DNA of 64,000 nucleotides from Pirellula sp. (GCA_013822735.1 PNKZ01000001.1:620001-684000), one strand, 5' to 3'; positions 24,169 to 33,889 are shown, counted from the first letter of the stretch. Program-made: numbers and translations. Notes: generated by a model not told the origin, from the letters alone.

Positions 24169-24585
24169 ATGAAACGCTTCGCCATCACCTTAATTGCCTT
24201 GTTTGCTCTTGCCGCCGTGTCGGTGCCGGCCGAAGCCGCCAATAACAATTGGGACCTCGCGAAGTCGCCGTCGCGGCCGAGCGTCTCCGGCTTTCGCTTC
24301 GAGCAGGGCAACGTCAACAACGGCAACAACGGCAACGCGAACGTCAACGTGGGTAACACCAACGCCAACCGGAACGGCCGCCACCATCATCATCACCACG
24401 GCGACTACGGTCGCTCGGGCTATCCCTACGGCTACGGCTATGGTGTCGGCTACGCTCCGGTCGTGGCTTATCCCAGCTACGGTTATGGCGGCTACGGCTA
24501 CGGTTACAACACCGGCATCCCGGCCGCGAGCTTCGGCAACGCGGCGTCGTACGGCTTCGGCCCCGGCGCAGTGTTTGGTTGGTAA
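24169..24585 (+). CDS. Small secreted His- and Gly/Tyr-rich protein
   Basis: A 138-residue protein with a clear signal peptide (cleavage after AEA, residue 23). The mature part has an Asn/Gly-rich stretch (NNGNNGNANVNVGNTNANRN), a natural run of six histidines at about 71-76 and a Gly/Tyr repeat region (YPYGYGYGVGY, YGYGGYGYGY). Such composition suggests a structural envelope or surface protein; the histidines could bind metal ions. CAAAGGAG lies about 30 bases upstream and GGAGCCCC nearer the start. Function unknown. Confidence 0.8.
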   Translation: MKRFAITLIALFALAAVSVPAEAANNNWDLAKSPSRPSVSGFRFEQGNVNNGNNGNANVNVGNTNANRNGRHHHHHHGDYGRSGYPYGYGYGVGYAPVVAYPSYGYGGYGYGYNTGIPAASFGNAASYGFGPGAVFGW

Positions 24586-24679
24586 GCACTGTTCGGCTGG
24601 TAATAATTCATCGGCGGGTGCCTGGGGCAGAACGAAGTGATGCCCCAGCCGACGCATGCGACGCTTTCGTATAACTCGC

Positions 24680-26101
24680 TTACCCGACGCGCGAGCGCAG
24701 CAGTACGAAGTAGGCGATCAAGAGTACCGCTAAGATCACCATCAGCAGGTTCACGTCGCGCCGCCGGCCGCTTAAGAGTTTGATGATCGGGTAGCTGATC
24801 AGCCCGAGCGCCAGGCCGTCGGCGATCGAGTACGAGAGCGGAATGCCGACGAGCGTGAGAAACGCGGGCGTGGCTTCCGAGGGATCGTCCCAGGCGATGC
24901 GCGTCACGCTGTGCATCATCATCGCGCCGACCAAGACCAACGCGGGCGCCACGATCGGCGGATAGCTGCCGACCATCGCAATCACCGGGCTGAAAAACGG
25001 CGCGAATAAAAACAGCCCGGCGGTCGTCAGGCTCGTCAGTCCCGTGCGGCCCCCTTGTTCCACGCCTGCAGCGCTCTCGATGAAGCTCGTCACCGTGCTC
25101 GTTCCCAAGCATGCGCCGGCCACGGTGCCGACGGCGTCGGACAGCATCGCCTGCTGAGCCCGGGGCAATTTGTTGTCGCGCAGTAAGCCGGCCTGCTGCC
25201 CGACGCCGATCAATGTGCCCACGGTGTCGAACAGCACCATGAACAGAAAAATCAGAATAAACGGGAGCATCGCGACGTCGAGCGCCCCGACCAAATCCAT
25301 CTGAAACGCCAATGGCGCTACCGACGGCGCTCGCGACACGACGGCGTCGGCAATCGTAAACCGCGTCATCAGCAAGGACTCTTTCACGATCGCCGCCTCG
25401 GCGAGTTCCGGCACCTGGGGTAGGGCGGTACGCAGCGCGATCGCCAGCAGCGTACTTCCGGCCATGCCCCATAGCAGGGAGCCCGGCACGCGCCGCGCGT
25501 GCAGCACGGCCGTGAGCAGCAGGCCGAAGAAGAAGACGAGCAAGTCGGGCGAATTGAAGTGCGGGTTCAGCGTCACCGCCGTGCCGGGATGCTTGAGAAT
25601 CACGCCGGCGTTCTGCAACCCGATGAAGGCGACGAAAATGCCGATCCCCGCGGCAATCGCACTCTTCAAGCTCGGGCTCACGGCATCCAGAATGCGTTCG
25701 CGGATGCCGGTAAGCGTGAGCAAGAGAAAGAGCACGCCGGAGTAAAACACCACGCCGAGCCCGACTTGCCAAGGAGCGACCCCGCGCGCGGCAGCCACGG
25801 CCGCGGCGGCCGGCAACGTCGTGAGCACGAAGAAGAAATTCTCCCCCATGCCCGGCGCTTGCGCAATCGGATACCGCGCATAGAGCGCCATGACGGCGGA
25901 AGCGAGCGCCGCGGAGAGGCAAGTGGCAGTCGTCACCGCGCCGAAATCCATCCCGGTATCCAACCCAAACATCCGCCCCGAAAGCACGGCCGGCTGCACG
26001 ACGATGATGTACGCCATCGTGAGGAAAGTAGCGAGCCCGGCGAAGAGCTCGACGCGCACCGTAGTGCCGTTTTCCTTGAGACGAAACCAACGCTCGAACA
26101 T
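24680..26101 (-). CDS. NCS2-family purine permease (AzgA-like)
   Basis: A 473-residue inner-membrane permease with about 12-14 hydrophobic segments. The AzgA-type N-terminus is clear: FRLKENGTTVRVELFAGLAT, then FLTMAYIIVVQPAVL. The conserved QAPGMGENFFF segment stands near 83-93, and TSFIESAAGVEQGGRTGLTS near 312-331 carries the acidic residue of the substrate region. The family imports hypoxanthine, guanine or adenine with protons. Specificity cannot be told here. GGAAGGA precedes the start at suitable distance. Transcribed alone. Confidence 0.93.
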   Translation of the reverse strand: MFERWFRLKENGTTVRVELFAGLATFLTMAYIIVVQPAVLSGRMFGLDTGMDFGAVTTATCLSAALASAVMALYARYPIAQAPGMGENFFFVLTTLPAAAAVAAARGVAPWQVGLGVVFYSGVLFLLLTLTGIRERILDAVSPSLKSAIAAGIGIFVAFIGLQNAGVILKHPGTAVTLNPHFNSPDLLVFFFGLLLTAVLHARRVPGSLLWGMAGSTLLAIALRTALPQVPELAEAAIVKESLLMTRFTIADAVVSRAPSVAPLAFQMDLVGALDVAMLPFILIFLFMVLFDTVGTLIGVGQQAGLLRDNKLPRAQQAMLSDAVGTVAGACLGTSTVTSFIESAAGVEQGGRTGLTSLTTAGLFLFAPFFSPVIAMVGSYPPIVAPALVLVGAMMMHSVTRIAWDDPSEATPAFLTLVGIPLSYSIADGLALGLISYPIIKLLSGRRRDVNLLMVILAVLLIAYFVLLRSRVG

Positions 26102-26221
26102 AAGTGGGTCCTTCCACGAACTCGGCTGGCTGTTTCCGCGTGCCCATCATCGTCATTCAAACTCAGATGCGGCAAGATCGAACCGCCCGACTCGTCTAAA
26201 ATACGTCCCCCGTTCGGTCCC

Positions 26222-26295
26222 CTCGCCCCCGCGTGCGAGCTTGATTGTTCCCAAGCTTGGATCGGGGGAGAGGGAGAGGGTGAGGGGCGAGGGCG
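26222..26295. repeat. CCCTC/GAGGG hairpin element (inverted copy)
   Basis: Reads CCTCGCCCCCGCG, core, then GGGGGAGAGGGAGAGGGTGAGGG. It is the reverse-complement arrangement of the units at 14929 and 26382. Confidence 0.55.
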
Positions 26296-26306
26296 AATGA
26301 AGAAAG

Positions 26307-26380
26307 GCGACTGCTGAATGCTGAACAAGCTTTGAATCGGCGTCGGCTTGTTCAGCATTCCGCATTCAGCAGTCAGCATT
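26307..26380. repeat. Inverted heptamer arrays (GCTGAAT / CAGCATT)
   Basis: Left arm GACTGCTGAATGCTGAACAAGC, right arm from 26346 GCTTGTTCAGCATTC followed by CGCATTC AGCAGTC AGCATT. The arms pair perfectly over GCTTGTTCAGCATTC; the right arm has one extra heptamer. The core is about 16 bases. Confidence 0.9.
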
Positions 26381-26381
26381 T

Positions 26382-26455
26382 CCTGCCCCTTACCCTCTCC
26401 CTCTCCCCGAATTCACGTCGGCGGCAATTGGTCGCGTCGTTCGTCGGGGCGAGGG
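26382..26455. repeat. CCCTC/GAGGG hairpin element (copy 2)
   Basis: GCCCCTTACCCTCTCCC then TCCCCGA, a core of about 38 bases, then TCGGGGCGAGGG. Same order as the unit at 14929-14998. Confidence 0.6.
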
Positions 26456-26475
26456 ACCAAACAAGTTTATGGGGT

Positions 26476-26509
26476 CTAGGGTGGGTCGAGTAGCGCGAGG
26501 CCCACGCGG
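26476..26509. repeat. Half copy of the GGTGGG/GCCCACGCGG palindrome
   Basis: CTAGGGTGGGTCGAG then GCGAGGCCCACGCGG, matching the left arm of the 89-bp palindrome at 10635-10723. No right arm follows. Confidence 0.75.
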
Positions 26510-26728
26510 TTGCGACGGCGTTTCGATTTGCGTGTGTTGAAAACGAATGCTCGGTAAAATCGAACGGGCCACGTCGTTAACGATCTCTGAGCCAAGCGTG
26601 ATGCCGCGCGACCCTCACCCGCCGAGCTTGCGCTCGTCGACCTCTCCCAGCGGGAAACGTGGTTTGTGACGGCGTCGATGGCGATAGCGGAAGGCGACGG
26701 CACACGGAGTGTGCCTACTACATTGCGG

Positions 26729-26756
26729 ACTCCGGTCGCTCACGCTCCCGGCTCGC
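26729..26756. repeat. Dispersed 28-bp repeat (copy 2)
   Basis: ACTCCGGTCGCTCACGCTCC and eight more bases, 27 of 28 identical to 10805-10832 inside the cyclase-like gene. It is preceded by GGCACACGGAGTGTGCC, a short palindrome. Confidence 0.8.
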
Positions 26757-27098
26757 CTGCCCAGCTATTTCCCACCCCCCTCCTCATTTCATCTCCCCAA
26801 TCTCCCTTTCTTCTTTGCGTCTGCTTCGCGTCTTTGCGTCTTGGCGCGCACTCTGAAAGAAAATTACAGCCGGCCAAAAATCGCCTGGAAATGGGGCCGG
26901 CAGGTTTGGGAGAATGCGGCGTGATATTCCCTATGCGCCTCGTTGTGAGTCATTCGTCATGCCGAACATTGCGTGGATCGATCGCTCTGCGAAGGAGACG
27001 ACGCCCCCTCAACCGCCCTTCGGGCACCTTCTCCCGCGAGGGGAGAAGGAGGCAACGCAAGTCCCGCGAGGGTCGAAGGAAGACTTGCCGGAAGCGTC

Positions 27099-27256
27099 GC
27101 AAAATCGACGTAAGTGGTGCGCACTAAATGGCGAGAATGCGCACAATCGCCCCCTCGTTGTGCGCGTCGGAGCGCTTACCAACAAGGGGGCGCACTGCGT
27201 GTTTACCGTAGTGCGCACGGGGCAGGGGGCGCTGCGAGGACTTACGTCGATTTTGC
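27099..27256. repeat. 158-bp nested palindromic element
   Basis: Perfect 17-bp ends: GCAAAATCGACGTAAGT (27099-27115) and ACTTACGTCGATTTTGC (27240-27256). Inside them GTGCGCACTA (27117-27126) faces TAGTGCGCAC (27209-27218), and CGCCCCCTcGTTG faces AACAAGGGGGCG. The three nested inverted repeats give a long imperfect hairpin. No coding frame is supported inside. Confidence 0.85.
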
Positions 27257-27340
27257 TCGCGGCGATGGGCAACATTTGCCGCGAACGGCGCGGTGTTTCA
27301 CGGAGAGTGATCAGCGACGTGCGCGTTGCTGCGCACATTG

Positions 27341-27367
27341 CGGAACGCCGCGCAGCGCGTTCCCTAC
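27341..27367. repeat. Degenerate half of the GGAACGCC element
   Basis: CGGAACGCCGCGCAGC then GCGTTCCCTAC resembles the right arm of the element at 40558-40633 (CGGAACGCCACAGAGG then GCGTTCCCTGC). Confidence 0.5.
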
Positions 27368-27487
27368 AAGGCAATGCGCGAACCGCGCACTTAGATGTGG
27401 TTGCGGCGCATGAAAATGTGCGTACTCAGCATGATGCGCGCAGTAAACGGCGCGAAACTTTAAACCGTCGCTGCCATTCCTATTTCT

Positions 27488-27543
27488 ATTTCGCCCCCGG
27501 TCGGCGACCGGGGGCGCCCGCCGTCGCCGACGGCGGGCTAAAT
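27488..27543. repeat. Tandem-hairpin element, inverted copy
   Basis: CCCCCGGTC-ggc-GACCGGGGG followed by GCCCGCCGTC-gcc-GACGGCGGGC and CTAAAT. It is almost the exact reverse complement of 42100-42155. It sits just downstream of the thrC stop. Confidence 0.85.
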
Positions 27544-27570
27544 ACGCGTCAGATCAACAACCGGCGCACG

Positions 27571-28998
27571 CTACGAGTAGAGCTGAATGGCGCGGATGAT
27601 TTCGTCGAGATTGTTGTTCACCGCGACCGCTCGGTTCGCAAACGCCGCGCGCTTCACGCCCCGGCTGCCGAGGATCTTGTTGAACATCTCTTGGTCGGTC
27701 GTGTGGTAGCCGACCGTCGCGTCGGGGTCTTTGAGTTGATGCCCGGTGAGAATGCAGACCACGGTTTCATCGTGGCCGATGATTCCTTCTTCGACGAGTT
27801 TCTTCGCGCCGGCGACGCTCGCGGCGCTGGCCGGTTCGCAGCCGAGGCCCCCCGCGCCGACTTGCGCTTTAGCGTCGAGGATCTCTTGGTCCGTGGTTTC
27901 GCGAACCACGCCGTCGCATACCTCAAGGGCTCGCAGGCACTTCGTCAGGTTTACCGGACGATTGATTTCGATGGCGCTGGCGATCGTCGAGGCGCGGCGA
28001 TTCTCGGCGTCGAGCTCTTCGTAATAGTTGCAGGCGATCGCCAGGTCGGGCTTCGCGTTGTTCCAACGGAGTCCGCGTTTTTCGTAGAGTTGGTAGAGCG
28101 TGTTGCTTCCGGCGGCGTTGATCACGGCGAGCCGCGGAATGCGGTCGATGAGCCCGAGCTGGTGGAGCTCGAAGAAAGCCTTGCCGAAGGCGCTGGAGTT
28201 GCCGAGGTTGCCGCCGGGAACGACGATCCAATCGGGCACTTGCCAGCGGAGCGCTTCGAGCACGCGGAACATGATCGTCTTCTGCCCTTCGAGGCGGAAG
28301 GGATTCACGCTGTTCACCAAGTAGATGCCGAGCTCTTTGGAGACTTCGCGGACGCGCTGCATGGCGTCGTCGAAATCGCCGGCGATTTGCACGGTGAGCG
28401 CGCCGTAGTCGAGGGCTTGCGAAAGTTTGCCGTACGAAATCTTGCCGGAGCCGATGAAGATGACCGCCTTCATCAGCTTGCTCACCGAGCAGTAGGCGGC
28501 GAGCGACGCGCTGGTGTTGCCGGTCGACGCGCAGGCGGCCCGCTTCGCCCCGATGCTATGGGCATGCGTGAAGGCGGCCGACATGCCGTTGTCTTTGAAG
28601 CTGCCCGAGGGGTTCATTCCTTCGTATTGCAGATGAAGCTTGCCGCCGCGGAGTCCGACGAACCTGGCCACGGCCGGGGCATGCTGAAGCAGGGTTTGCC
28701 CTTCGCCGATGGTGACGATGTTGTCCGGCTTGGCGAACGGCAGCAGCCGGTGGAACCGCCAGACGCCGCTGAACGCCAGAGGGTCGTAGCGTCGCGACCA
28801 GAGGGCCTCGAACTCGCTCAGCGATTTCGGGGGGCGGACGCGGTCCCAGTCGTAGAGGACGTCGAGCAGGCCGCCGCACTTGGGGCACTCGGTCAGGACC
28901 TCGTCGACGCCGTGCGTGGAGCCGCAAGCCGGGTTGATGCAGCGCTGGAAGGCCAGATCGGTGGTGGCGGCGACGGCGGCGATGGCGAACTCTCCCAA
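27571..28998 (-). CDS. thrC: Threonine synthase
   Basis: A PLP enzyme that converts O-phosphohomoserine to threonine. The N-terminus has a zinc-ribbon-like pair (CINPACG and CPKCGG), as in many threonine synthases. The PLP-lysine site is [10 protein letters not shown], followed by [16 protein letters not shown], and the phosphate-binding stretch is [15 protein letters not shown]. The start is uncertain: no ATG exists in frame near the homologous beginning ([12 protein letters not shown]). The nearest is the TTG at 28998, giving 475 residues; a TTG at 29181 would add 61 Arg/Pro-rich residues that do not look like protein. A non-ATG start is therefore likely. Confidence 0.93.
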   Translation of the reverse strand: MGEFAIAAVAATTDLAFQRCINPACGSTHGVDEVLTECPKCGGLLDVLYDWDRVRPPKSLSEFEALWSRRYDPLAFSGVWRFHRLLPFAKPDNIVTIGEGQTLLQHAPAVARFVGLRGGKLHLQYEGMNPSGSFKDNGMSAAFTHAHSIGAKRAACASTGNTSASLAAYCSVSKLMKAVIFIGSGKISYGKLSQALDYGALTVQIAGDFDDAMQRVREVSKELGIYLVNSVNPFRLEGQKTIMFRVLEALRWQVPDWIVVPGGNLGNSSAFGKAFFELHQLGLIDRIPRLAVINAAGSNTLYQLYEKRGLRWNNAKPDLAIACNYYEELDAENRRASTIASAIEINRPVNLTKCLRALEVCDGVVRETTDQEILDAKAQVGAGGLGCEPASAASVAGAKKLVEEGIIGHDETVVCILTGHQLKDPDATVGYHTTDQEMFNKILGSRGVKRAAFANRAVAVNNNLDEIIRAIQLYS

Positions 28999-29319
28999 GC
29001 GGGGGCGACGGGCAAAGGGGCGATTTTGCGAAGAGATTGCCAGTCTATTCGTGTCGGCGAAAACGGACAAGCGAAGCGCCCCAGGCACGGACTTCGCGAC
29101 AACGGGACGGTTTTCGTGCCGCAGGGCCGGGATGCGATGCCGGATGTGGGGGGGCGCAGCCGGCGGAAGAAGTTCGAACAAACAGGCGCGCTGGGCCGTA
29201 TGGGGTGGGCGGAGAGACGCCGCGGGGCGTACGCCGTGAGTGGCCTCCTAGGATGGCTAAGTATTGCAAAAACCGCGGTTTTTTCGGGGTTTTGCGGCAT
29301 TGCGCGGTGGTCGGATTAT
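28999..29319. other. Spacer upstream of thrC and dksA-like gene
   Basis: A divergent spacer. It contains a self-complementary AAAACCGCGGTTTT at about 29270 and otherwise no gene that I can support. It must hold the thrC promoter, which I could not place. Confidence 0.4.
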
Positions 29320-29349
29320 TTGACACCCCCTGCCTACGGATATTACAAT
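29320..29349 (+). promoter_or_regulatory. Sigma-70-type promoter for the DksA/TraR-like gene
   Basis: TTGACA at 29320-29325 is a perfect -35 box. After 18 bases, TACAAT at 29344-29349 matches TATAAT at five of six positions. The start codon lies about 110 bases beyond. Confidence 0.65.
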
Positions 29350-29465
29350 GGCGATTCTAGGCCTTTCCGCAAGCACTTCTGCCGTGCTTGCGCGGCGTCT
29401 GAGAGTGAGCGTTTTGCACGTTATGGTCTGAATTGCCCGAGCCTGCCTAAGGGGGAGAATCGCTG

Positions 29466-29828
29466 ATGAAGAAGACCGAGATGAAGCCCTATCGCGAACG
29501 CCTCCTGGCTTTGCGAGCCCGTTTGCGAGGGGAAGTGCATCAATTGGCCGATAATGCGTTGCGAGGTTCCGGCGGCGACCATTCGACCATGCCGATCCAC
29601 ATGGCCGACCTCGGCAGCGACACGTTTGAGCAAGATTTCACGCTGCAACTGATGGAGTCGGAAGAAGGGACGCTGACGGCGATTGAAGACGCGTTGGACC
29701 GAATGGACGAAGGGACTTACGGCGAATGTGAAGCCTGCGGTTCGAAGATCCCGAAGCTCCGGCTCGAGGCCATTCCGTTCGTATCGCTCTGCGTGAAATG
29801 CGCCGAGAAGGAACAAAAGCCTCGCTAG
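29466..29828 (+). CDS. DksA/TraR-family zinc-finger protein
   Basis: A 120-residue protein with a helical N-terminal part and a C-terminal four-cysteine zinc finger: C88 and C91 (CEACG), C109 and C112 (CVKC). DksA family members enter the RNA polymerase secondary channel and modulate initiation, often with ppGpp. It is shorter than E. coli DksA (151) and lacks a plain DxxDxA tip, so it may be a DksA-like paralogue rather than the ppGpp partner itself. GGGGGAG stands 9 bases before the start, a strong promoter lies upstream, and a terminator follows. Confidence 0.92.
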   Translation: MKKTEMKPYRERLLALRARLRGEVHQLADNALRGSGGDHSTMPIHMADLGSDTFEQDFTLQLMESEEGTLTAIEDALDRMDEGTYGECEACGSKIPKLRLEAIPFVSLCVKCAEKEQKPR

Positions 29829-29926
29829 CTGGCGACGGCCGCCGTTTCGCACGACGTACTCTGCGACGCTCAGGCGGGGCCGGCCGAATTTAGCATTGCG
29901 AGTTTGCCGAAAGATTGCGACTTTAG

Positions 29927-29959
29927 AGCCCGGGGACGAAAGGTTCCCGGGCTTTTTTT
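29927..29959 (+). terminator. Intrinsic terminator after the DksA/TraR-like gene
   Basis: AGCCCGGGGA, loop CGAAAGG, TTCCCGGGCT, then a run of seven T. The stem has ten pairs including one G-T. It ends a single-gene transcript before lspA. Confidence 0.9.
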
Positions 29960-30024
29960 GTTCGTATACGACGAGCTTCGCAAGAGGCCGTCGGTGAGAA
30001 GACTTAGCAGCGAAGGCGGCGGCC

Positions 30025-30630
30025 ATGAAGGGATTTGGCGCGGGACGAATTCTGCTCTTCCTTGCGATTGCGCTCGGCGGCACGGGGCTCGATTTGTGGT
30101 CGAAAGATCGGCTGTTTGCCGAGCTGGGGCCGCCGGGGGCTTATCGCGCGGCCGACAATATGGAAAGCGTCCGCTGGATTTGGACCGACTTCTTCGGGCT
30201 GCAAACCGCGCTCAATCAGGGAGCGCTCTTCGGCATGGGCCAAGGCAAGGTTTGGCTCTTCGCCACGTTGAGCATCGGGGCTGCCGTGGCGATCGTGTAT
30301 TGGCTGTTCGTCGTCGGCGCGGCCCGCGATCGGTTGCTGCTGGTATCGCTTTCGGGCATTACGGGCGGGATTCTGGGGAACCTCTACGACCGGCTAGGGC
30401 TCTGGTGCACGCCCGAGTTGGAGGCCGTCGGTTATCCGCGCCATGCGGTGCGCGACTGGATCCTATTTCGCTTCAGCGGCTGGACTTGGCCGAACTTCAA
30501 CGTGGCCGACATGCTGTTAGTCGGCGGCGCGGGGCTGTTGATTCTGCACGCTTGGACAATGCCGAACCCGGCGGCGCAGGGTACCTTGAATGAAACGCCA
30601 AAGGAACCGGCGGCTGAACCGGTGCGGTAG
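30025..30630 (+). CDS. lspA: Signal peptidase II (lipoprotein signal peptidase)
   Basis: A 201-residue inner-membrane aspartyl protease that removes signal peptides from diacylglyceryl prolipoproteins. Family motifs are present: LDLWSKDRLFA in helix 1, ALNQGALFG (N-x-G-A-x-F), GNLYDRL with the first catalytic Asp, and NFNVADMLL with the second. About four membrane segments are visible. The loop WCTPELEAVGYPRHAVRDWI between the two catalytic helices is longer than in E. coli LspA, and the tail is polar. It fits a proteome rich in predicted lipoproteins. Confidence 0.95.
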   Translation: MKGFGAGRILLFLAIALGGTGLDLWSKDRLFAELGPPGAYRAADNMESVRWIWTDFFGLQTALNQGALFGMGQGKVWLFATLSIGAAVAIVYWLFVVGAARDRLLLVSLSGITGGILGNLYDRLGLWCTPELEAVGYPRHAVRDWILFRFSGWTWPNFNVADMLLVGGAGLLILHAWTMPNPAAQGTLNETPKEPAAEPVR

Positions 30631-30853
30631 CGATCGCTCGAATTTGCCGACGTTCTGCGGTCCGGCGAGTTCGTCTCGGATGCATTGTCGCAAGGGGTAG
30701 CGTGGTGCTCTGGAACGGCGCGATGCGAGCGTCGTTGTACGAGTGCCGGGCGAGACCGATCTGAAATGGTTTCGCGCCGACGATACGCATCGTGATTTAT
30801 TTCACGGTGTGGTTTAACGAAAACGCGCGGATATTGTTTGACTCTGTCACGTG

Positions 30854-30928
30854 CGATTCCGACAATCCTCCCAATGTGGGGCTTTTGCATAGGAGTTCGG
30901 GACAATGCGATTCCGAGCGTCGGAATCG
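30854..30928. promoter_or_regulatory. Candidate operator: perfect CGATTCCGA-gcg-TCGGAATCG palindrome plus upstream half site
   Basis: The 21-bp palindrome at 30908-30928 has perfect 9-bp arms. A lone half site CGATTCCGA lies 54 bases upstream at 30854-30862. Both precede the Rrf2-type regulator gene, so autoregulation is a reasonable guess. TTGACA at 30933 follows directly, but a convincing -10 box was not found. The rest of the spacer 30631-31017 shows nothing else. Confidence 0.5.
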
Positions 30929-31017
30929 AGATTTGACATCAAGCAGATGTGAACTCAGCACGCAGGGCCGCGCGCGACGACCGGAACCGTTGCGCACGGG
31001 CCTCGAAAGGGGGCGCA

Positions 31018-31437
31018 GTGAAGCTCTCGCGCACGGTGGAATACGCAGTGCAAGCCATGTTGGCTCTTTCCCAACATGAGCGCGGCACGCCTGTTCCTTG
31101 CAGCAAACTCGCCGCAGGCGGGCACATGCCCGAGCGGTTCTTGTTGCAGATTCTGCGTAGTTTGGTGACGCACGGCATTCTCTCGTCGACGCGCGGCGTT
31201 GACGGCGGCTACGCCTTGGAGCGGACTGTCGACGAGGTGTCGCTGCTGGAAGTGATCGAAGCGATCGACGGCCCGATGAGCGGCGAACCGTCGTCGGCCA
31301 AGGGAATGCCGGAAGAAACGCACCGCCGCTTGGCCGACGTGCTGAACGAAGTTACGGCGACGACGCGGCGCGAACTATCGGCGATTAAGCTCTCGCAATT
31401 GATGCCGCCGCCGGCGCGAATGCAGAGTGCGGACTGA
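31018..31437 (+). CDS. Rrf2-family transcriptional regulator
   Basis: A 139-residue winged-helix DNA-binding protein. The family N-terminus is clear (MKLSRTVEYAVQAMLALSQH with GTG start), followed by the recognition region MPERFLLQILRSL and the wing STRGVDGGYAL. The three cysteines that ligate an iron-sulfur cluster in IscR and NsrR are missing; the only Cys is in PVPCSKL within the first half. It is therefore probably not an Fe-S sensor of the usual kind. AAAGGGGG precedes the GTG. A perfect palindrome lies 90 bases upstream. The next gene, hisN, is in the same direction after inverted heptamer arrays. Confidence 0.92.
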   Translation: MKLSRTVEYAVQAMLALSQHERGTPVPCSKLAAGGHMPERFLLQILRSLVTHGILSSTRGVDGGYALERTVDEVSLLEVIEAIDGPMSGEPSSAKGMPEETHRRLADVLNEVTATTRRELSAIKLSQLMPPPARMQSAD

Positions 31438-31455
31438 AGTCTAGAGCAAGATTGC

Positions 31456-31578
31456 AGACTGAAGACGGGAGACCGAAGTGAAGACTTCGGCGGCCGGCCA
31501 AATCCGTCCTTCGCGCCGACAATGCCGCACCCTATTCTGGATGCCGACGTTGTTTACTTCGGTCTCCAGTCTCCGGTT
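31456..31578. repeat. Inverted heptamer arrays (AGACTGA / TCCAGTC type)
   Basis: Left arm AGACTGA AGACGGG AGACCGA (31456-31476), right arm TTCGGTC TCCAGTC TCCGGTT (31558-31578), each stepping by 7 bases. The core is about 80 bases, longer than in the other paired loci. The right arm ends 5 bases before hisN. Confidence 0.8.
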
Positions 31579-31583
31579 TTCTC

Positions 31584-32372
31584 ATGTCCGAACTCGCCGC
31601 ACGTTTGCAACTTGCCGTCGCCGCCGCTCGCAAGGCCGGCGACCTGACGCTGACCTACTTCCAGCGCGACGACCTGGGCGTCGAGATCAAGGCCGATGAC
31701 TCGCCGGTGACCGTGGCGGATCGCGGGGCGGAGCAACTGCTGCGTCGGGAGATTGCCGCCGCCTTTCCCAGCGACGGGATTCTCGGCGAGGAGTTCGGCG
31801 AGCAGGCGGGCGCCTCGGGTTACCGCTGGATTCTCGACCCGATCGACGGCACGAAAAGCTTCATTTCGGGCGTGCCGCTGTATGGAACGCTGATCGGCGT
31901 CGAACACGAGGGGCGCAGTGTCGTCGGCGTGATCCATATTCCCGGCCTCGCGGAAACCGCGTATGCCGCCAAAGGCGAAGGGGCCTGGTACGTGAAGGGA
32001 GATGCGGCGCCGCGACCGGCGCGCGTGTCGAAGAAGCAGGCCTTGCGCGAAGGCTTGTTTTGCACGTCGGAGGTGCGCAACTTCGAACGGATCGGGCGGC
32101 GCGACGCCTATGACAAGTTGCAGGCAGCCGCAAGGATCAGCCGCTCATGGGGCGACGCTTACGGATATCTGCTCGTCGCCACAGGCCGGGCCGAGTTGAT
32201 GGTCGACCCGATGATGCATGTGTGGGACTGTGCGGCCTTGCAACCGGTGATCGAAGAAGCCGGCGGCACGTTCACGGATTGGAACGGCACGCCGACAATT
32301 CATGCGACAAACAGCATCGCCACGAACGGCCTAGTGCTCGACGAAGTGCTGGCGGTGACGCGGCAAGCGTAA
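31584..32372 (+). CDS. hisN: Histidinol-phosphatase, inositol-monophosphatase family
   Basis: A 262-residue Mg-dependent phosphatase. Metal-binding motifs are GEEFGE (about 71-76), LDPIDGTKSFISG (about 88-100) and WDCAAL near 214-219. The FISG stretch and the VPLYGTLIGVE sequence are typical of HisN, the histidinol-phosphatase of actinobacterial and related type, rather than of inositol monophosphatase SuhB. No other his genes are nearby, so the assignment relies on sequence alone; a general phosphatase role is the alternative. Confidence 0.85.
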   Translation: MSELAARLQLAVAAARKAGDLTLTYFQRDDLGVEIKADDSPVTVADRGAEQLLRREIAAAFPSDGILGEEFGEQAGASGYRWILDPIDGTKSFISGVPLYGTLIGVEHEGRSVVGVIHIPGLAETAYAAKGEGAWYVKGDAAPRPARVSKKQALREGLFCTSEVRNFERIGRRDAYDKLQAAARISRSWGDAYGYLLVATGRAELMVDPMMHVWDCAALQPVIEEAGGTFTDWNGTPTIHATNSIATNGLVLDEVLAVTRQA

Positions 32373-32396
32373 CGCCGGCGACTTTAACACCCGGAT

Positions 32397-33884
<1,488 letters not shown>

Positions 33885-33889
33885 GGCTT

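Larger units (their letters stand above)
26102..27570. other. 1.5-kb gene-free, repeat-dense spacer between NCS2 permease and thrC
   Basis: No frame here has the composition or start signals of a real gene. The spacer is a mosaic of dispersed elements: CCCTC/GAGGG hairpins (26222-26295, 26382-26455), inverted AGCATTC heptamers (26307-26380), half of the GGTGGG palindrome (26476-26509), the 28-bp repeat (26729-26756), an octamer array (26813-26850), a 158-bp nested palindrome (27099-27256), a half GGAACGCC element (27341-27367) and a tandem-hairpin unit (27488-27543). GTGCGCAC-like words are frequent from 27117 to 27440. Confidence 0.8.

Noticed and set aside
26914-29466. An 850-codon open frame on the plus strand
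   Set aside because: It lies antisense to threonine synthase and runs through the repeat-rich spacer. Its translation is Arg/Ala/Val/Asp-rich without motifs, a shadow of GC-rich codon use in thrC.
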